Shown here: positions 33,863-42,905 of the stretch, piece after piece | Numbering within the stretch: the stretch's first letter is position 1 | Layout of the letters: each line of letters starts with the position of its first letter | Assembly: GCF_033242365.1 (NCBI RefSeq) | Contig: NZ_BTHK01000014.1 | Location: 1 to 64,000 of the forward strand | DNA from: Lachnoanaerobaculum sanguinis | GTDB taxonomy: Bacteria > Bacillota > Clostridia > Lachnospirales > Lachnospiraceae | DNA length: 64,000 bases | Reading direction: 5' to 3' | Translations under genes and position numbers: made by a program | The notes under the pieces: model-generated | The model's database searches: none | Seen by the model: only the letters and a program-made list of their open reading frames with translations | What the model was told of the DNA's origin: nothing

Positions 33863-34914
33863 CAGTTTCCACCTCCAATATATACTATATCACTGACAGA
33901 TCTTTCCTGATTTGAGCGACCGTTTGTAGTAGGATTGTTTATAATTTCTCCCTTAAAAACCATAGTAGAAGAACCTCCCCCGTCAAGATTATAGGCATCA
34001 ACTACACCAAGTTCTTTCATAAAAGTTGCCATCTCATAAAGACTTAATCCGGCACTCTCGCTTGTTCTTCCGTCTGATACCACAAATACATAGTGATTGT
34101 TTCCAAGATATCCTATTGCTGTTCTTGGATTGCTTGCCATTGCCATTCCTACTTCATCATTTTCGCCTACCGATATTTCACCATCCGCTAAAAGTACAGG
34201 ACCGAATGACAATACCTGATATGCTCCGCTTTGTAAAAGTTCTTCTGCACTTGTTTCATTCTCTGAAACAAACTCAAACTCACCGGTTTTAGTTATAACC
34301 AAGGCATCTCTATCTCCGGATGTATTTCTGTAAAGATTTCCGTTTCTTATAACATATCCTGCCTGTCTTGCACCATAGTAATCTCCATTGATTGCAAGAA
34401 CTGCATTGTTTTCTGCGGCCATATTTGAAGTTGTGTCGGTAATATTTCTTCCGTAAGTATTATTTGCAAGTGCTGTCTTTAAAACAGAAACATCACTTAC
34501 TGTTACATCAGCCACATAAATATCACTGCCATATGCTCTGTACTGTTTTAATGTAATGCTTGTATTGCTGTATGAATATTCTCCTATAACAGTTCCACCT
34601 TCAACAGTCTCTACATTAGTCAATGTAGCACTGCTTGTTTCATTAGTACTTTCTGCTGTAGTACTGCCAGATGTCACATTTGTCTCTGATGTTATATTAT
34701 TTGTTGTACTTGTTCCTGTATTAAGTTTCTCTTCTATAGCAGCTTCAACACTTTCCCTTATACTGCTATTTGTAGTCTCTGCGACTACATTTGAAGCCAT
34801 TACACTTTGCATAGGATGCGGTATTACAAATGTATCTAAAAGCGCATATGTACTGAATGAAAATAAGGCTACACCATATAATATACCTAAACCCTTCTTA
34901 TTTAATTTCTTCAT
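33862..34914 (-). CDS. phosphodiester glycosidase (NAGPA-like) surface protein
   Basis: A 350-residue exported protein. Residues about 8-28 are a signal anchor; residues 40-100 are a Ser/Thr/Asn-rich linker; residues about 130-348 form the NAGPA/phosphodiester glycosidase domain, with AINGDYYGARQAGYVIRNG, NPRTAIGYLGNNHYVFVVSDGR and DAYNLDGGGSSTMVFKG. The DGGGSST motif is the family hallmark. Related enzymes remove sugar-phosphate caps from glycans or act on teichoic-type polymers; the substrate here is unknown. AGGAG precedes the ATG. It is co-transcribed with a beta-helix lipoprotein and a GT2-GtrA protein, so a role in surface polymer remodelling is likely. Confidence 0.85.
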   Translation of the reverse strand: MKKLNKKGLGILYGVALFSFSTYALLDTFVIPHPMQSVMASNVVAETTNSSIRESVEAAIEEKLNTGTSTTNNITSETNVTSGSTTAESTNETSSATLTNVETVEGGTVIGEYSYSNTSITLKQYRAYGSDIYVADVTVSDVSVLKTALANNTYGRNITDTTSNMAAENNAVLAINGDYYGARQAGYVIRNGNLYRNTSGDRDALVITKTGEFEFVSENETSAEELLQSGAYQVLSFGPVLLADGEISVGENDEVGMAMASNPRTAIGYLGNNHYVFVVSDGRTSESAGLSLYEMATFMKELGVVDAYNLDGGGSSTMVFKGEIINNPTTNGRSNQERSVSDIVYIGGGN

Positions 34915-34929
34915 ATATTTTACTCCTGT

Positions 34930-36006
34930 CTATTTTAAAGAAGCAGCATAATTATTCTCTCTTACAATCTCTTTTTTCTTTGCAAAAACCAGATGTCTTT
35001 GCACAAAGTATGATACTGTAAATAAAACCACTTCTGTTATTATCTTAGCCAAATATGCATTTATATTTAATGCCTCTACCATTCCTCGAAGAATCAAAGT
35101 ATTCATTGCAAATATAAGTGCTGCCAGTCCCAAATATGAGATATATTCTACAGCAAAATTTTTCTCATCTTTTTTATTATTTTTAAAAACAAACTTTTTA
35201 TTTACAAAAAAGTTGAAGTGTAGTGATATAATGCGGGCAATCGCATTTGAAAGTATTATGCTTCCTGAAAGCAAAAAGCATATTGTGTAAAGTAAAAAAT
35301 CTATAATAAAGGATAAAATAGAACTGCCGCAAAACTTGATGATCTGACTGTATATTCTTGCAGAGTCTTTTATAGTATCAAAGTGACTTTCTTCATTGTC
35401 ATTGATATATATCGTTTCAATTGTGTATTCTTTCATCCTTATACCTTTTCTTGCAAAATGAAGCAACATATTCATCTCATACTCATATCTCTCTCCTTTT
35501 ATTTGTAGCAGCTCCGGAATCAAACTTTTATGAAATGCCCTTATTCCGGTTTGAGTATCTTCAATATTTACGCCTGTAGAAATAGAAAATATCTTTTTGG
35601 TTATATAATTTCCTATTCTTGATCTGAGAGGGGAATCCTTTGACTGTTCTCTTGATCCAAGTATTAGGCTGTCTTCACTTTCCATTGATTTATCAAGCAG
35701 GTATAATGCATCCTTTAATGAATGCTGTCCGTCTGCGTCCAAAGTTATTACTACAAAATCATCCTCTATTTTATTTAAATAAGACAGACCTTCTTTTAGA
35801 GCTGCTCCCTTTCCCTGATTTACATAAAAGTGAATGACCTTTGCTCTGCTGTTCTTTTCCAGTTGTGAAAAGAGGGGAAGATATTCTTCCCCTGAACCAT
35901 CATTCACCACTACTACCTCTATTCCCCTTGCTTCAATGGACTGCACAAAATATATCAAATTTTCATTTGGCTTATATGCCGGTATTAGGGCAAATTTTCT
36001 TTTCAT
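34930..36006 (-). CDS. GT2 glycosyltransferase fused to GtrA domain
   Basis: A 358-residue fusion. Residues 1 to about 210 are a family 2 transferase of the dolichol-phosphate-mannose/undecaprenyl-phosphate-sugar synthase type (IPAYKPNENL, VVVNDGSG, VNQGKGAALKEG, LDADGQH carrying the metal-binding DxD, DTQTGIRAF). Residues about 225-345 are a four-helix GtrA domain (FCGSSILSFIIDFLLY, FNFFVNKKFVFKN). One protein can thus charge a polyprenyl phosphate with a sugar and flip it outward. The start overlaps the stop of the upstream lipoprotein gene by one base (TAATG). It likely supplies sugars for modification of the exported proteins or wall polymer made by this operon. Confidence 0.87.
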   Translation of the reverse strand: MKRKFALIPAYKPNENLIYFVQSIEARGIEVVVVNDGSGEEYLPLFSQLEKNSRAKVIHFYVNQGKGAALKEGLSYLNKIEDDFVVITLDADGQHSLKDALYLLDKSMESEDSLILGSREQSKDSPLRSRIGNYITKKIFSISTGVNIEDTQTGIRAFHKSLIPELLQIKGERYEYEMNMLLHFARKGIRMKEYTIETIYINDNEESHFDTIKDSARIYSQIIKFCGSSILSFIIDFLLYTICFLLSGSIILSNAIARIISLHFNFFVNKKFVFKNNKKDEKNFAVEYISYLGLAALIFAMNTLILRGMVEALNINAYLAKIITEVVLFTVSYFVQRHLVFAKKKEIVRENNYAASLK

Positions 36007-37793
36007 TACTTCTCATTTCCGGATGTATCTCCTGTCTTTTGATTGCTTTTTTGCTTATTCTTTTTCTTCTTAGAATCAGTTTTATTTTTACTGCTCTGAT
36101 TGTTTTCATTCTGTGGCGGCTGACCCATTGGTGGCTGACCTTGATTATTTCCCTGACCTCTTCCCTGGAAGTTGCCATTTGGTCCTCCCTGCGGCGGCTG
36201 GCCCTGTGGTGGTTGTCCCTGGTTATTTCCCTGACCTCTTCCCTGGAAGTTTCCATTCATTTCAGGTGGCTGACCTTGTGGTGGTTGGCCCTGGCCATTT
36301 CCTCCTCTTCCTTGGAAGTTTCCATTCATCTCAGGTGGTTGACCTTGTGGTCGCTGACCATTTCCGCCCATTCCACCCTGTGGTGGCTGGCCAAAGTTTC
36401 CTCCCTGTGAATTTCCTGCAGTAACAGAACCCTCACTATTTCCTACACTTACCTTATAGTTTTTTCCACTTTCAATCTCGGCACTGCTGTATAAAACTGC
36501 ATTATAGCTCTGTGTCTGATCTGCAGATGTGAAAATCTCCTTTCCGGATTCATCGCTTACCTTAATAGTAGCTCCGGCAGCGGCACTGCTGTCCAGGTAG
36601 TAGATAATACTTGACTGGGTTGAATTATTTCCGTTAAATCCCTGGAACATTCCGGAATTACCTGTTGCAAGTATGCTTCCACCTGTAATAGTACCTGTTC
36701 CGTCATAATCAATCGGTGCATTCCCACCATCTGAAGGTCCGTCTACAACTATATTTCCACCGGAAATATTTAGATCTCCATTGGAATCTATACCGTCACC
36801 GCCGGGAATAATCTTTATATCTCCACCTGAAATATTTATAGCATAGCTGACTTGTGATCCGTCTGTTGAATCTCCGGCTGCATTTATACCGTCATCACTT
36901 GAGTTTACCAGTATATTTCCACCTTCAATATTTACTGTAATTCCTTCAAGACCTTCATTTGAAGCCGCTATATTTATTTTTCCGTCTTTAACAGTCAAAG
37001 TATTATCAGCATGCAATGCATCATCACCTGCATTTATATTTAACTCTCCATTTTCAAATGTAACATCACCCTTGGAATGTAGTGCATCCTCTACAGTAGT
37101 GATATCAAAATTTCCATTCTTTACAACAAGTGTTTTCTTACCGTTAAGTCCATGATGTGAAGCAGTAATACTGTAGTTTCCGCTTTCTACATTCAAATTT
37201 GATTTTGAATGTATAGCATCCTCATATCCACCTTCCACTGTAAGCTTACCTGATCCTGTTAAGTTTATATCTCCTTCGCTGTAAACAGCCGCATCATAAG
37301 CATTATTTTCACTTGTTGAATTCTCATCCTGAGTATTTGCAGCTCTCATATCGCTTATCTTATTATCACTTCCATCAACCAAGTTGATATTTATATTTCC
37401 GCTCTTTCCGACTATTGGTGCATCTGAAGAATTTGATATTGTAAAGTTATCAAGATTTAAGTTTACATCTCCGTCTGCATCTACAACTATCTGTCCTTCA
37501 TCAAGCTTCCCGCTTAATCGATATGTTCCGGCCTTACTTATTGTAATGACCTTTCCCTCACTGCTTGCTCCGTCTCCGTTTATTGAAACTGTATTATTAT
37601 CAATACTTATACTTGTTTCATTTCCCTGAGTTTTTTGAGTTTTATTACTGTTTACATTTGCACTTACAGTTGCTGCACTTGCATCCTGTGATGCATTGCA
37701 TGCTCCTAAGCTAAGCATCAGTCCCATTCCCATCAATGAAAATGCAATATTTTTATTAATCTTCTTATTCTTATCTGTTATCTCTCTTTTCAT
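36006..37793 (-). CDS. Cthe_2159-like beta-helix lipoprotein with Q/P/G-rich tail
   Basis: A 595-residue lipoprotein. The lipobox LSLGAC places Cys32 as the lipidated residue. Residues about 60-450 carry repeated short rungs (for example GDINLTGSGKLTVEGG, NGNFDITTVEDALHSKG, GELNINAGDDALHAD) that fit the carbohydrate-binding right-handed beta-helix of the Cthe_2159/DUF4353 family. Residues about 460-570 are low complexity, rich in Gly, Gln, Asn and Pro with repeated PPEMNGNFQGRG units, followed by a Lys-rich end. GAGGAG precedes the ATG. It is the first gene of the surface operon. Cthe_2159 binds polygalacturonate-type polymers; binding here is inferred only. The tail may cross the wall. Confidence 0.83.
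   Translation of the reverse strand: MKREITDKNKKINKNIAFSLMGMGLMLSLGACNASQDASAATVSANVNSNKTQKTQGNETSISIDNNTVSINGDGASSEGKVITISKAGTYRLSGKLDEGQIVVDADGDVNLNLDNFTISNSSDAPIVGKSGNININLVDGSDNKISDMRAANTQDENSTSENNAYDAAVYSEGDINLTGSGKLTVEGGYEDAIHSKSNLNVESGNYSITASHHGLNGKKTLVVKNGNFDITTVEDALHSKGDVTFENGELNINAGDDALHADNTLTVKDGKINIAASNEGLEGITVNIEGGNILVNSSDDGINAAGDSTDGSQVSYAINISGGDIKIIPGGDGIDSNGDLNISGGNIVVDGPSDGGNAPIDYDGTGTITGGSILATGNSGMFQGFNGNNSTQSSIIYYLDSSAAAGATIKVSDESGKEIFTSADQTQSYNAVLYSSAEIESGKNYKVSVGNSEGSVTAGNSQGGNFGQPPQGGMGGNGQRPQGQPPEMNGNFQGRGGNGQGQPPQGQPPEMNGNFQGRGQGNNQGQPPQGQPPQGGPNGNFQGRGQGNNQGQPPMGQPPQNENNQSSKNKTDSKKKKNKQKSNQKTGDTSGNEK
36115..36395 (-). repeat. in-frame tandem repeats in lipoprotein tail
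   Basis: About three imperfect 70-80 bp units encode copies of PPQGQPPEMNGNFQGRG-like sequence. The DNA copies are similar enough to recombine, so repeat number may vary between strains. Confidence 0.75.
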
Positions 37794-37916
37794 AAGCTCC
37801 TCATTTCTCTTATATTCAAATTATTTTTAAAGGAATGTTTTCCTTTCATGCCCTAAGAATACACGAGTAAACTGAAATGAAGCTGAAAAAAACAGGCTAA
37901 TTTGTGAAGAATATGT

Positions 37917-37960
37917 GAAAAAAAGCCTTACAAACAAGTTTAACTTGAATGTAAGGCTTT
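37917..37960 (-). terminator. terminator of the cyclase gene
   Basis: AAAGCCTTACA (37922-37932) and TGTAAGGCTTT (37950-37960), an 11-bp stem; on the minus strand TTTTTTT-type sequence follows. It lies just after the stop at 37968. Confidence 0.88.
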
Positions 37961-37967
37961 CTGATAC

Positions 37968-38612
37968 CTACTCAAACCATGCAACCGCTCTTATAGGTGA
38001 ACCGTCACAGTTTTCAATTTTTAAAGGAAAACAACTAAACCAAAATAAATCGTCTCCACACTTCTCAAGATTTGTAAGATTTTCTATATTGATGATATCA
38101 CAGTTTTCGAAAAGCTTTTTATGTCTTGTAAGATTTTCATCTGCAATGGGATCCAGTCCTATTACATCAAAACCTATTCCCTTATAATTTCCTTTCAAAA
38201 TATAACCCATCACTTCATTATCAATGCATGGATAATCTCCAAAGTAATCTTCAGTTCCCCATCTCTTGTCCCAGCCAAGATTAAAAAGTAAAAAGTCTGC
38301 CCTGTCTATTTTATCACCATACAACTGCAAATTCTTCATAGTAATAGCTTCTCCCTCTTTTAACATTCTGCAATCTATCACTATGGCTTTTCCGATAAAC
38401 TGATCTATCGGAAATTCGTCTAAAGTCTTCTTACCTTCATAAAGATGTACAGGAGGATCCATATGTGTTCCTGTATGAGTATACATTTGAAGAAAAGTTT
38501 CTTTAAAACCATTTTTCTCATATGTGTTTGCAGGAGTGAGCTTTGGTGTATCTGTACCGGGATATACAGGCATGGTTTCATTTATTGTATGTGTTAAATC
38601 TATTACTCTCAT
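37968..38612 (-). CDS. cyclase-family (kynurenine-formamidase-like) metal hydrolase
   Basis: A 214-residue cytosolic enzyme of the cyclase/KynB family. The metal-binding signature HTGTHMDPPVH lies at about residues 46-56, with the opening DLTHTINETMPVYPG strand and the GFDVIGLDPIAD segment also typical. Family members hydrolyse amides or esters such as formylkynurenine or isatin; the substrate here is unknown. It follows an isochorismatase-family gene with eight bases between, so the two are probably co-expressed amide hydrolases. No tryptophan pathway genes are nearby. The ribosome-binding site is weak. Confidence 0.85.
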   Translation of the reverse strand: MRVIDLTHTINETMPVYPGTDTPKLTPANTYEKNGFKETFLQMYTHTGTHMDPPVHLYEGKKTLDEFPIDQFIGKAIVIDCRMLKEGEAITMKNLQLYGDKIDRADFLLFNLGWDKRWGTEDYFGDYPCIDNEVMGYILKGNYKGIGFDVIGLDPIADENLTRHKKLFENCDIINIENLTNLEKCGDDLFWFSCFPLKIENCDGSPIRAVAWFE

Positions 38613-38620
38613 TTATAAAA

Positions 38621-39142
38621 CTATTTTATCTCCACTTGACAGCTTCTCAATGTTTCGATTGCGGCATTATGTTTTTCAACACTAACTCCCGCACAGCAAT
38701 TTGAATCAACACTGATTTTCACCTCCGGCAGGAATGCTTTAATTAATAGTGCATTTGATACAACACATATATCGGTGCAAAGTCCTACCAACTCTATTTC
38801 AATATCTTCCTTTTTTGATATCTCAAGCATCTTATTTGCCAGATCAACACTTCCGAAACTCGGTTTTTTAAAGATGTTTTCCGGATCAATAAGCTTTGAT
38901 ATATCCGGATGCAACTCCCAACCATTAGTATCTTCTATACAGTGCTCTACCGGAAGATTTTTACCTTCCTGACTTTGAAGATAACTGTACTTATGAGTAT
39001 CCATAGTCGCAAATACATCTTCTTTTTTGTACTCCTTGATTTTATCTGTTACACCTTTTACAATAGCCTCCGCTTCCTTTGTTCCAAGGCTCCCGTCAAT
39101 AAAATCATTTTGCATATCTATAACAATCAATACCTTTCTCAT
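38621..39142 (-). CDS. isochorismatase-family amidase (nicotinamidase-like)
   Basis: A 173-residue cysteine hydrolase. It has the catalytic Asp in IDMQNDFIDG, the metal-site Asp-x-His of MDTHKYSY (about 47-54) with another His in PVEHC, a conserved Lys/Phe region (KKPSFGS), and the nucleophile Cys in GLCTDICV. The three metal ligands and the catalytic triad fit PncA-type nicotinamidases, so a role in NAD salvage is likely, though other amides are possible. GGAGG lies five bases before the ATG. Co-transcribed with the cyclase-family gene downstream. Confidence 0.82.
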   Translation of the reverse strand: MRKVLIVIDMQNDFIDGSLGTKEAEAIVKGVTDKIKEYKKEDVFATMDTHKYSYLQSQEGKNLPVEHCIEDTNGWELHPDISKLIDPENIFKKPSFGSVDLANKMLEISKKEDIEIELVGLCTDICVVSNALLIKAFLPEVKISVDSNCCAGVSVEKHNAAIETLRSCQVEIK

Positions 39143-39283
39143 ATAACCTCCACTGTAATATTTTATTTAAATTCCTAACACAGCTCTTTTGTCTTTCGTA
39201 TTATAACACATGTCTTTATTGACATTAAACCTAAAAATACAAACCTGTAATAACCATTGTACTATGAGTATCTTGATAAATTG

Positions 39284-39312
39284 TTGATAAATTGTTAAGA
39301 TTTTGATATAAT
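39284..39312 (+). promoter_or_regulatory. promoter of small membrane protein gene
   Basis: TTGATA (39284-39289), 17-base spacer, TATAAT (39307-39312). The -35 lies inside a tandem repeat of TTGATAAATTG (from 39273). It serves the GTG start at 39360. Confidence 0.78.
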
Positions 39313-39359
39313 TGTCGTCAGTGATACTTCACAATTTTTATTTTTTGGAGGAACGAAAA

Positions 39360-39806
39360 GTGAGAACATTTTTGACAATACTTATTGTCATACTCGTTAT
39401 ATTACTTGTCGCCTTAGTTGCACTATACTTCTTCGGAAGAAAAATGGAGACAAAACAAGTAGAATCCCAGGCCGCTATGGAAGCTGCCAAACAAACTGTT
39501 TCTATGCTTATTATAGATAAAAAGAAACTGAAGATAAAAGAATCAGGTTTGCCGAAAATTGTTTATGAGCAAACCCCATGGTACCTAAAATGGTCTAAAG
39601 TGCCTATTGTAAAAGCAAAGGTAGGTCCGAAGATCATGACATTGATGGCAGATGAAAAGGTATTTGCATCTATACCGCTAAAGACGGAAGTAAAAGCGGT
39701 AGTAAGCGGTATTTACATCTCAGATATAAAGAGTGTAAAGGGCGGTAAAATCGTAAAAGCCGAGCCTAAGAAAAAAGGCTTTTTTGCAAAACTTTTCAAA
39801 AAATAA
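39360..39806 (+). CDS. single-pass membrane protein, unknown
   Basis: A 148-residue protein. I place the start at the GTG 39360 because GGAGGA lies eight bases upstream; an earlier in-frame ATG at 39312 overlaps the promoter -10. One membrane helix (about 4-25, rich in Leu/Ile/Val) is followed by a short basic stretch and a cytosolic or exported domain of about 115 residues ending in a Lys-rich tail (KKKGFFAKLFKK). No family is recognised. It is a monocistronic plus-strand gene with its own promoter and terminator, sitting between the amidase pair and the TIR locus; nothing links it to either. Confidence 0.68.
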   Translation: MRTFLTILIVILVILLVALVALYFFGRKMETKQVESQAAMEAAKQTVSMLIIDKKKLKIKESGLPKIVYEQTPWYLKWSKVPIVKAKVGPKIMTLMADEKVFASIPLKTEVKAVVSGIYISDIKSVKGGKIVKAEPKKKGFFAKLFKK

Positions 39807-39816
39807 TAAAATGCAG

Positions 39817-39855
39817 ATGTCCCCGCTAATCCTAAGATTAGGGGGACATTTTTTA
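39817..39855. terminator. terminator shared by converging genes
   Basis: ATGTCCCC-G-CTAATC (39817-39831) pairs with GATTAG-GGGGACAT around a CTAA loop and is followed on the plus strand by TTTTTTA. The stop codon of the TIR gene on the minus strand lies in the T-run (39853-39855). Confidence 0.9.
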
Positions 39856-42800
39856 TTTGGTAGTCAAACCGATTTGTATCTTTTCATCCTCAGTAAGTAT
39901 TCTTCCCGAAAGAATACTGTCTATCTCATTAGCTACCTCTTCTTCATTAAGTATCTTGTACACTGTTGACTCGATATATTGGTTGTTTTTTCCGGCATTG
40001 AAATCATAATCGGCATAATAATTTTGATCTACAGCTATCATCTTACCGTCAGAAGAAATATGTCCGTTTACAGCATATTCTTTCAATGTGGAGTTAAGAG
40101 CCATCTTGAGTCTTCCTGTTGAAAAATCCACTACATAGCATTTTCTTTCAGTATCATTATTTCTGATCATAAGCAATATATCGGCATTTGCATTATACAA
40201 ATTGACATCTTTAAGACTCAGAGGTGTTTGACTGCAGGCCTCATCCATTTCCCATGATTTCAGTCCTGTTTTACTGCTCCAGGTAAATGCCGTATTATTT
40301 TGTATTCCCTTTGCTCTTATTTCACCTGCACCGTTTTCCACGTATAATACTTCTCCCGGTATATCTTCTATATGTTCACCGGTCTCAAGATTATATATCG
40401 AGGAAATTCCCGAATATTTGTTTATAACAAATATCTTTGAATCCTCCGACAATTTTATATTTCCTGAACTTTCCTTTATATCACTGTAGCTTTTTACTTT
40501 CTCAAACGAGTCTGTACTATATACATTCAGACCTTCTACAGCGTCAAGTACAAATATCTGCTTTGAATCATTGCTAAATGACAGTATTGAATCCATTGCA
40601 TTTATATATATATTGTTGATTGTATCATTTTCAATATCATAAATACTTAATGTAGGCTTTTTATCCGGCGTATCCTTATCTATTCCCAAAACAGTATAAT
40701 ATCTTCCGTCATTTGATATCTTTTGATCTTTGAAAGTTGCTGCTATTCCATATGTAATATTATTGTTAAAAGGTATTTTTTTACTCGTTTTACCGTTATC
40801 ATCCGATATAAATACATCATTCCCGTCAAACAAAAGCATTTTTGAAGAATCATTTGAATTTGACACTATTCTTGCATGTATGGAATCCGAAGAGATTCTT
40901 GACTTTAAATCTATTATCTTTATTGTCTGACTGTCATGAGAACTTGCCAATACTTTGCTTCCGTCTTTTAAAAATATATATTCTATCGGCAATATTCCGC
41001 CATAATTTAAGTTACTGTCAGTTATAGCTCCATCCTTCCATACAGAATAATTTCCGTTTTCCGAAAATCCGACTACAGTATTTGTATTGCTGTTGTAAGT
41101 ATAATACTTTAAGTCCTGAATATATATTTTATTAATTGTCTCTCCGGTTTTTCCATCCAGAATATATACAGTATTATTTGATTTTATTGCAATTTTATCG
41201 CCATTCTCACTTTCATATATTACCTTGGGATCACTAAAGTTAATAGATATCTCCTGATGAAATAATTCCCTGTTATCATATGTAATTTTTATTAAATCAT
41301 TCTGGGTATTCAATAAAATACTCTCTCCGTCAGCTGAATAGGCTGCCGTTTTGTACTGTTTATTTTTTATTACTCCCGGTTCCACCGTATTAACTGTAAG
41401 ACTTGGAATAACTTCTATTATACTTCCGTCTGTGAGACTTCTTCTTGTTATCTGATCGTCACTGTCCGGATTTGTAATTATAATTGCCTCACTTGCGTCA
41501 CTCTTTATATCGGCATTTTTTATAAGAGAGTCAATTACAAATCCTCCTGTCTGCTTCCAGTCAGCGGTGTCATATAAATAGAAATTGGTAGAGGTATTAT
41601 TATTAAATGTAATAAGTGTCAGTTTTGAATCATCTTCTGAAAATCTGACAAGCATAGGTACACCCTCGGTTTCTATCTTTGCCCTTTCTTCACCTGTTTC
41701 AACATCATATATAATACATGTATTATCAAATGAAAATGATGCCAGATATCTATTGTCATTAGAAAATCTCACCACCTTCACCTGCTGAGTATGACCCGGC
41801 AAGATTTTTAATACTTCTCCGTTATCTACACTTGCAATTGCCGTATAATTGTTATCAAATCCGTAAGCTACATATTTTTCATCCTTACTTACATCCATAT
41901 ATGTAAAGATATTTTTAGTAGATATGGAAGTCAATGTTGAAGCTCCGCTGTGATATATCATACTGTTGAATATCGTATCCTCTTCAGCCTTCAAAGTATC
42001 ATAATATTTCATATCAGGTTTTATAGACTTCATAGCTTCCTTCGCCACTAAAACAGCCTTGATAAAATCTCCCTCTTTTGTAAAGTCCTTAGACCTTTTC
42101 ATAAGTATGCTTGCATTTGACTGCACCGCCTCCTGTCTGGCAAGTTCCGCCTTTTGATAAGCATTTGCCATAAACAGACCGAATATCAAAAATACCGCTC
42201 CTGCAACAGTAGAGACCGTCATAATTCTTTTGCTTTTTCTCTCCTTATCTCTCTGCTTTAGATCTCCGAAGCTGCAGCCGAGAATTGTTGCCATTACTCT
42301 GTATTTTTCTGTTTTTAATATGTCTAAAGACTTCTTTGTAAGCTCTTTTAACTTTGCTTTATTGTTATTTTGCAAAGCTTCATAACCCTCAAAATCAGCA
42401 TTTAATGTCTCATCCGGTCTTATATCTGCCGCCAGTATCTCGCTTACAGATTCCTCACCCTTTAACTCTTTTAACGGCAGAGGAAAAGCTTCACCCGGTT
42501 CACCCTCTATAAGTACAGGTATTATCCTCTCCTCACCGTGCAAACTCTTAAATATCTCTATCTCTCTTTGACACCACTCTGAAAGCGGCGTTCTCTTTGA
42601 ACATATAACAATTAAGTATCTGCTTGTTGCAAGCGCTTCTTCTATTGAAGCACTTAAATCCCTTGCGGCAAGCTCCTCTCTGTCACGAAACACTCTGAAT
42701 GTAGGCCTTTTACCGTTTTGATAAAATTCCTTAGGTGCTTTAAATGTCTCTATCAATTGGTGAACCTGTTTAGCTATACTTTGATCAGGCTCCACATGCC

Positions 42801-42903
42801 TATAGCTTATAAAGGCGTCATACTTATAACTTTTTTCTTTATATTCATTTGCCGCCTTTTGCATTTCATCTACATTTTGCCTGTGATTTTGTTCTTTTTC
42901 CAT
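39853..42903 (-). CDS. TIR-transmembrane-beta-propeller (WD40-like) protein
   Basis: A 1016-residue protein; ATG start at 42903, two bases after the stop of the upstream gene, with GAGAGG upstream (an in-frame TTG at 42909 would overlap that stop). Residues about 26-155 are a TIR domain: YDAFISYRH, FRVFRDREEL, and SEWCQREIEIF, whose Glu114 sits where TIR NADases hold their catalytic Glu (WCxxE). A helical linker (LGCSFGDLKQRDKERKSKR) leads to one membrane helix (about 228-248), then an outside or periplasm-facing stalk and a beta-propeller of WD40-like blades (about 330-980; for example VKVVRFSNDNRYLASFSFDNTCIIYDVETGE). The likely role is a sensor that triggers NAD+ breakdown or nucleotide signalling. 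Partner: the TrkA-N/RyR protein just upstream. Function is inferred. Confidence 0.86.
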   Translation of the reverse strand: MEKEQNHRQNVDEMQKAANEYKEKSYKYDAFISYRHVEPDQSIAKQVHQLIETFKAPKEFYQNGKRPTFRVFRDREELAARDLSASIEEALATSRYLIVICSKRTPLSEWCQREIEIFKSLHGEERIIPVLIEGEPGEAFPLPLKELKGEESVSEILAADIRPDETLNADFEGYEALQNNNKAKLKELTKKSLDILKTEKYRVMATILGCSFGDLKQRDKERKSKRIMTVSTVAGAVFLIFGLFMANAYQKAELARQEAVQSNASILMKRSKDFTKEGDFIKAVLVAKEAMKSIKPDMKYYDTLKAEEDTIFNSMIYHSGASTLTSISTKNIFTYMDVSKDEKYVAYGFDNNYTAIASVDNGEVLKILPGHTQQVKVVRFSNDNRYLASFSFDNTCIIYDVETGEERAKIETEGVPMLVRFSEDDSKLTLITFNNNTSTNFYLYDTADWKQTGGFVIDSLIKNADIKSDASEAIIITNPDSDDQITRRSLTDGSIIEVIPSLTVNTVEPGVIKNKQYKTAAYSADGESILLNTQNDLIKITYDNRELFHQEISINFSDPKVIYESENGDKIAIKSNNTVYILDGKTGETINKIYIQDLKYYTYNSNTNTVVGFSENGNYSVWKDGAITDSNLNYGGILPIEYIFLKDGSKVLASSHDSQTIKIIDLKSRISSDSIHARIVSNSNDSSKMLLFDGNDVFISDDNGKTSKKIPFNNNITYGIAATFKDQKISNDGRYYTVLGIDKDTPDKKPTLSIYDIENDTINNIYINAMDSILSFSNDSKQIFVLDAVEGLNVYSTDSFEKVKSYSDIKESSGNIKLSEDSKIFVINKYSGISSIYNLETGEHIEDIPGEVLYVENGAGEIRAKGIQNNTAFTWSSKTGLKSWEMDEACSQTPLSLKDVNLYNANADILLMIRNNDTERKCYVVDFSTGRLKMALNSTLKEYAVNGHISSDGKMIAVDQNYYADYDFNAGKNNQYIESTVYKILNEEEVANEIDSILSGRILTEDEKIQIGLTTK

Positions 42904-42905
42904 TC

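Noticed and set aside
36115..36395. Repeated blocks that could be mistaken for a CRISPR array.
   Set aside because: The repeats are imperfect, in frame and translate to a repetitive tail; there are no unique spacers and no cas genes.
35841..36424. Long plus-strand open frames rich in Ser, Leu, Trp and Phe opposite the beta-helix lipoprotein tail.
   Set aside because: They are antisense readings of the repeated Gln/Pro/Gly codons, not independent proteins.
39312..39359. An upstream in-frame ATG for the small membrane protein at 39360.
   Set aside because: It overlaps the promoter -10 and has no ribosome-binding site, while the GTG at 39360 has GGAGGA at good spacing.
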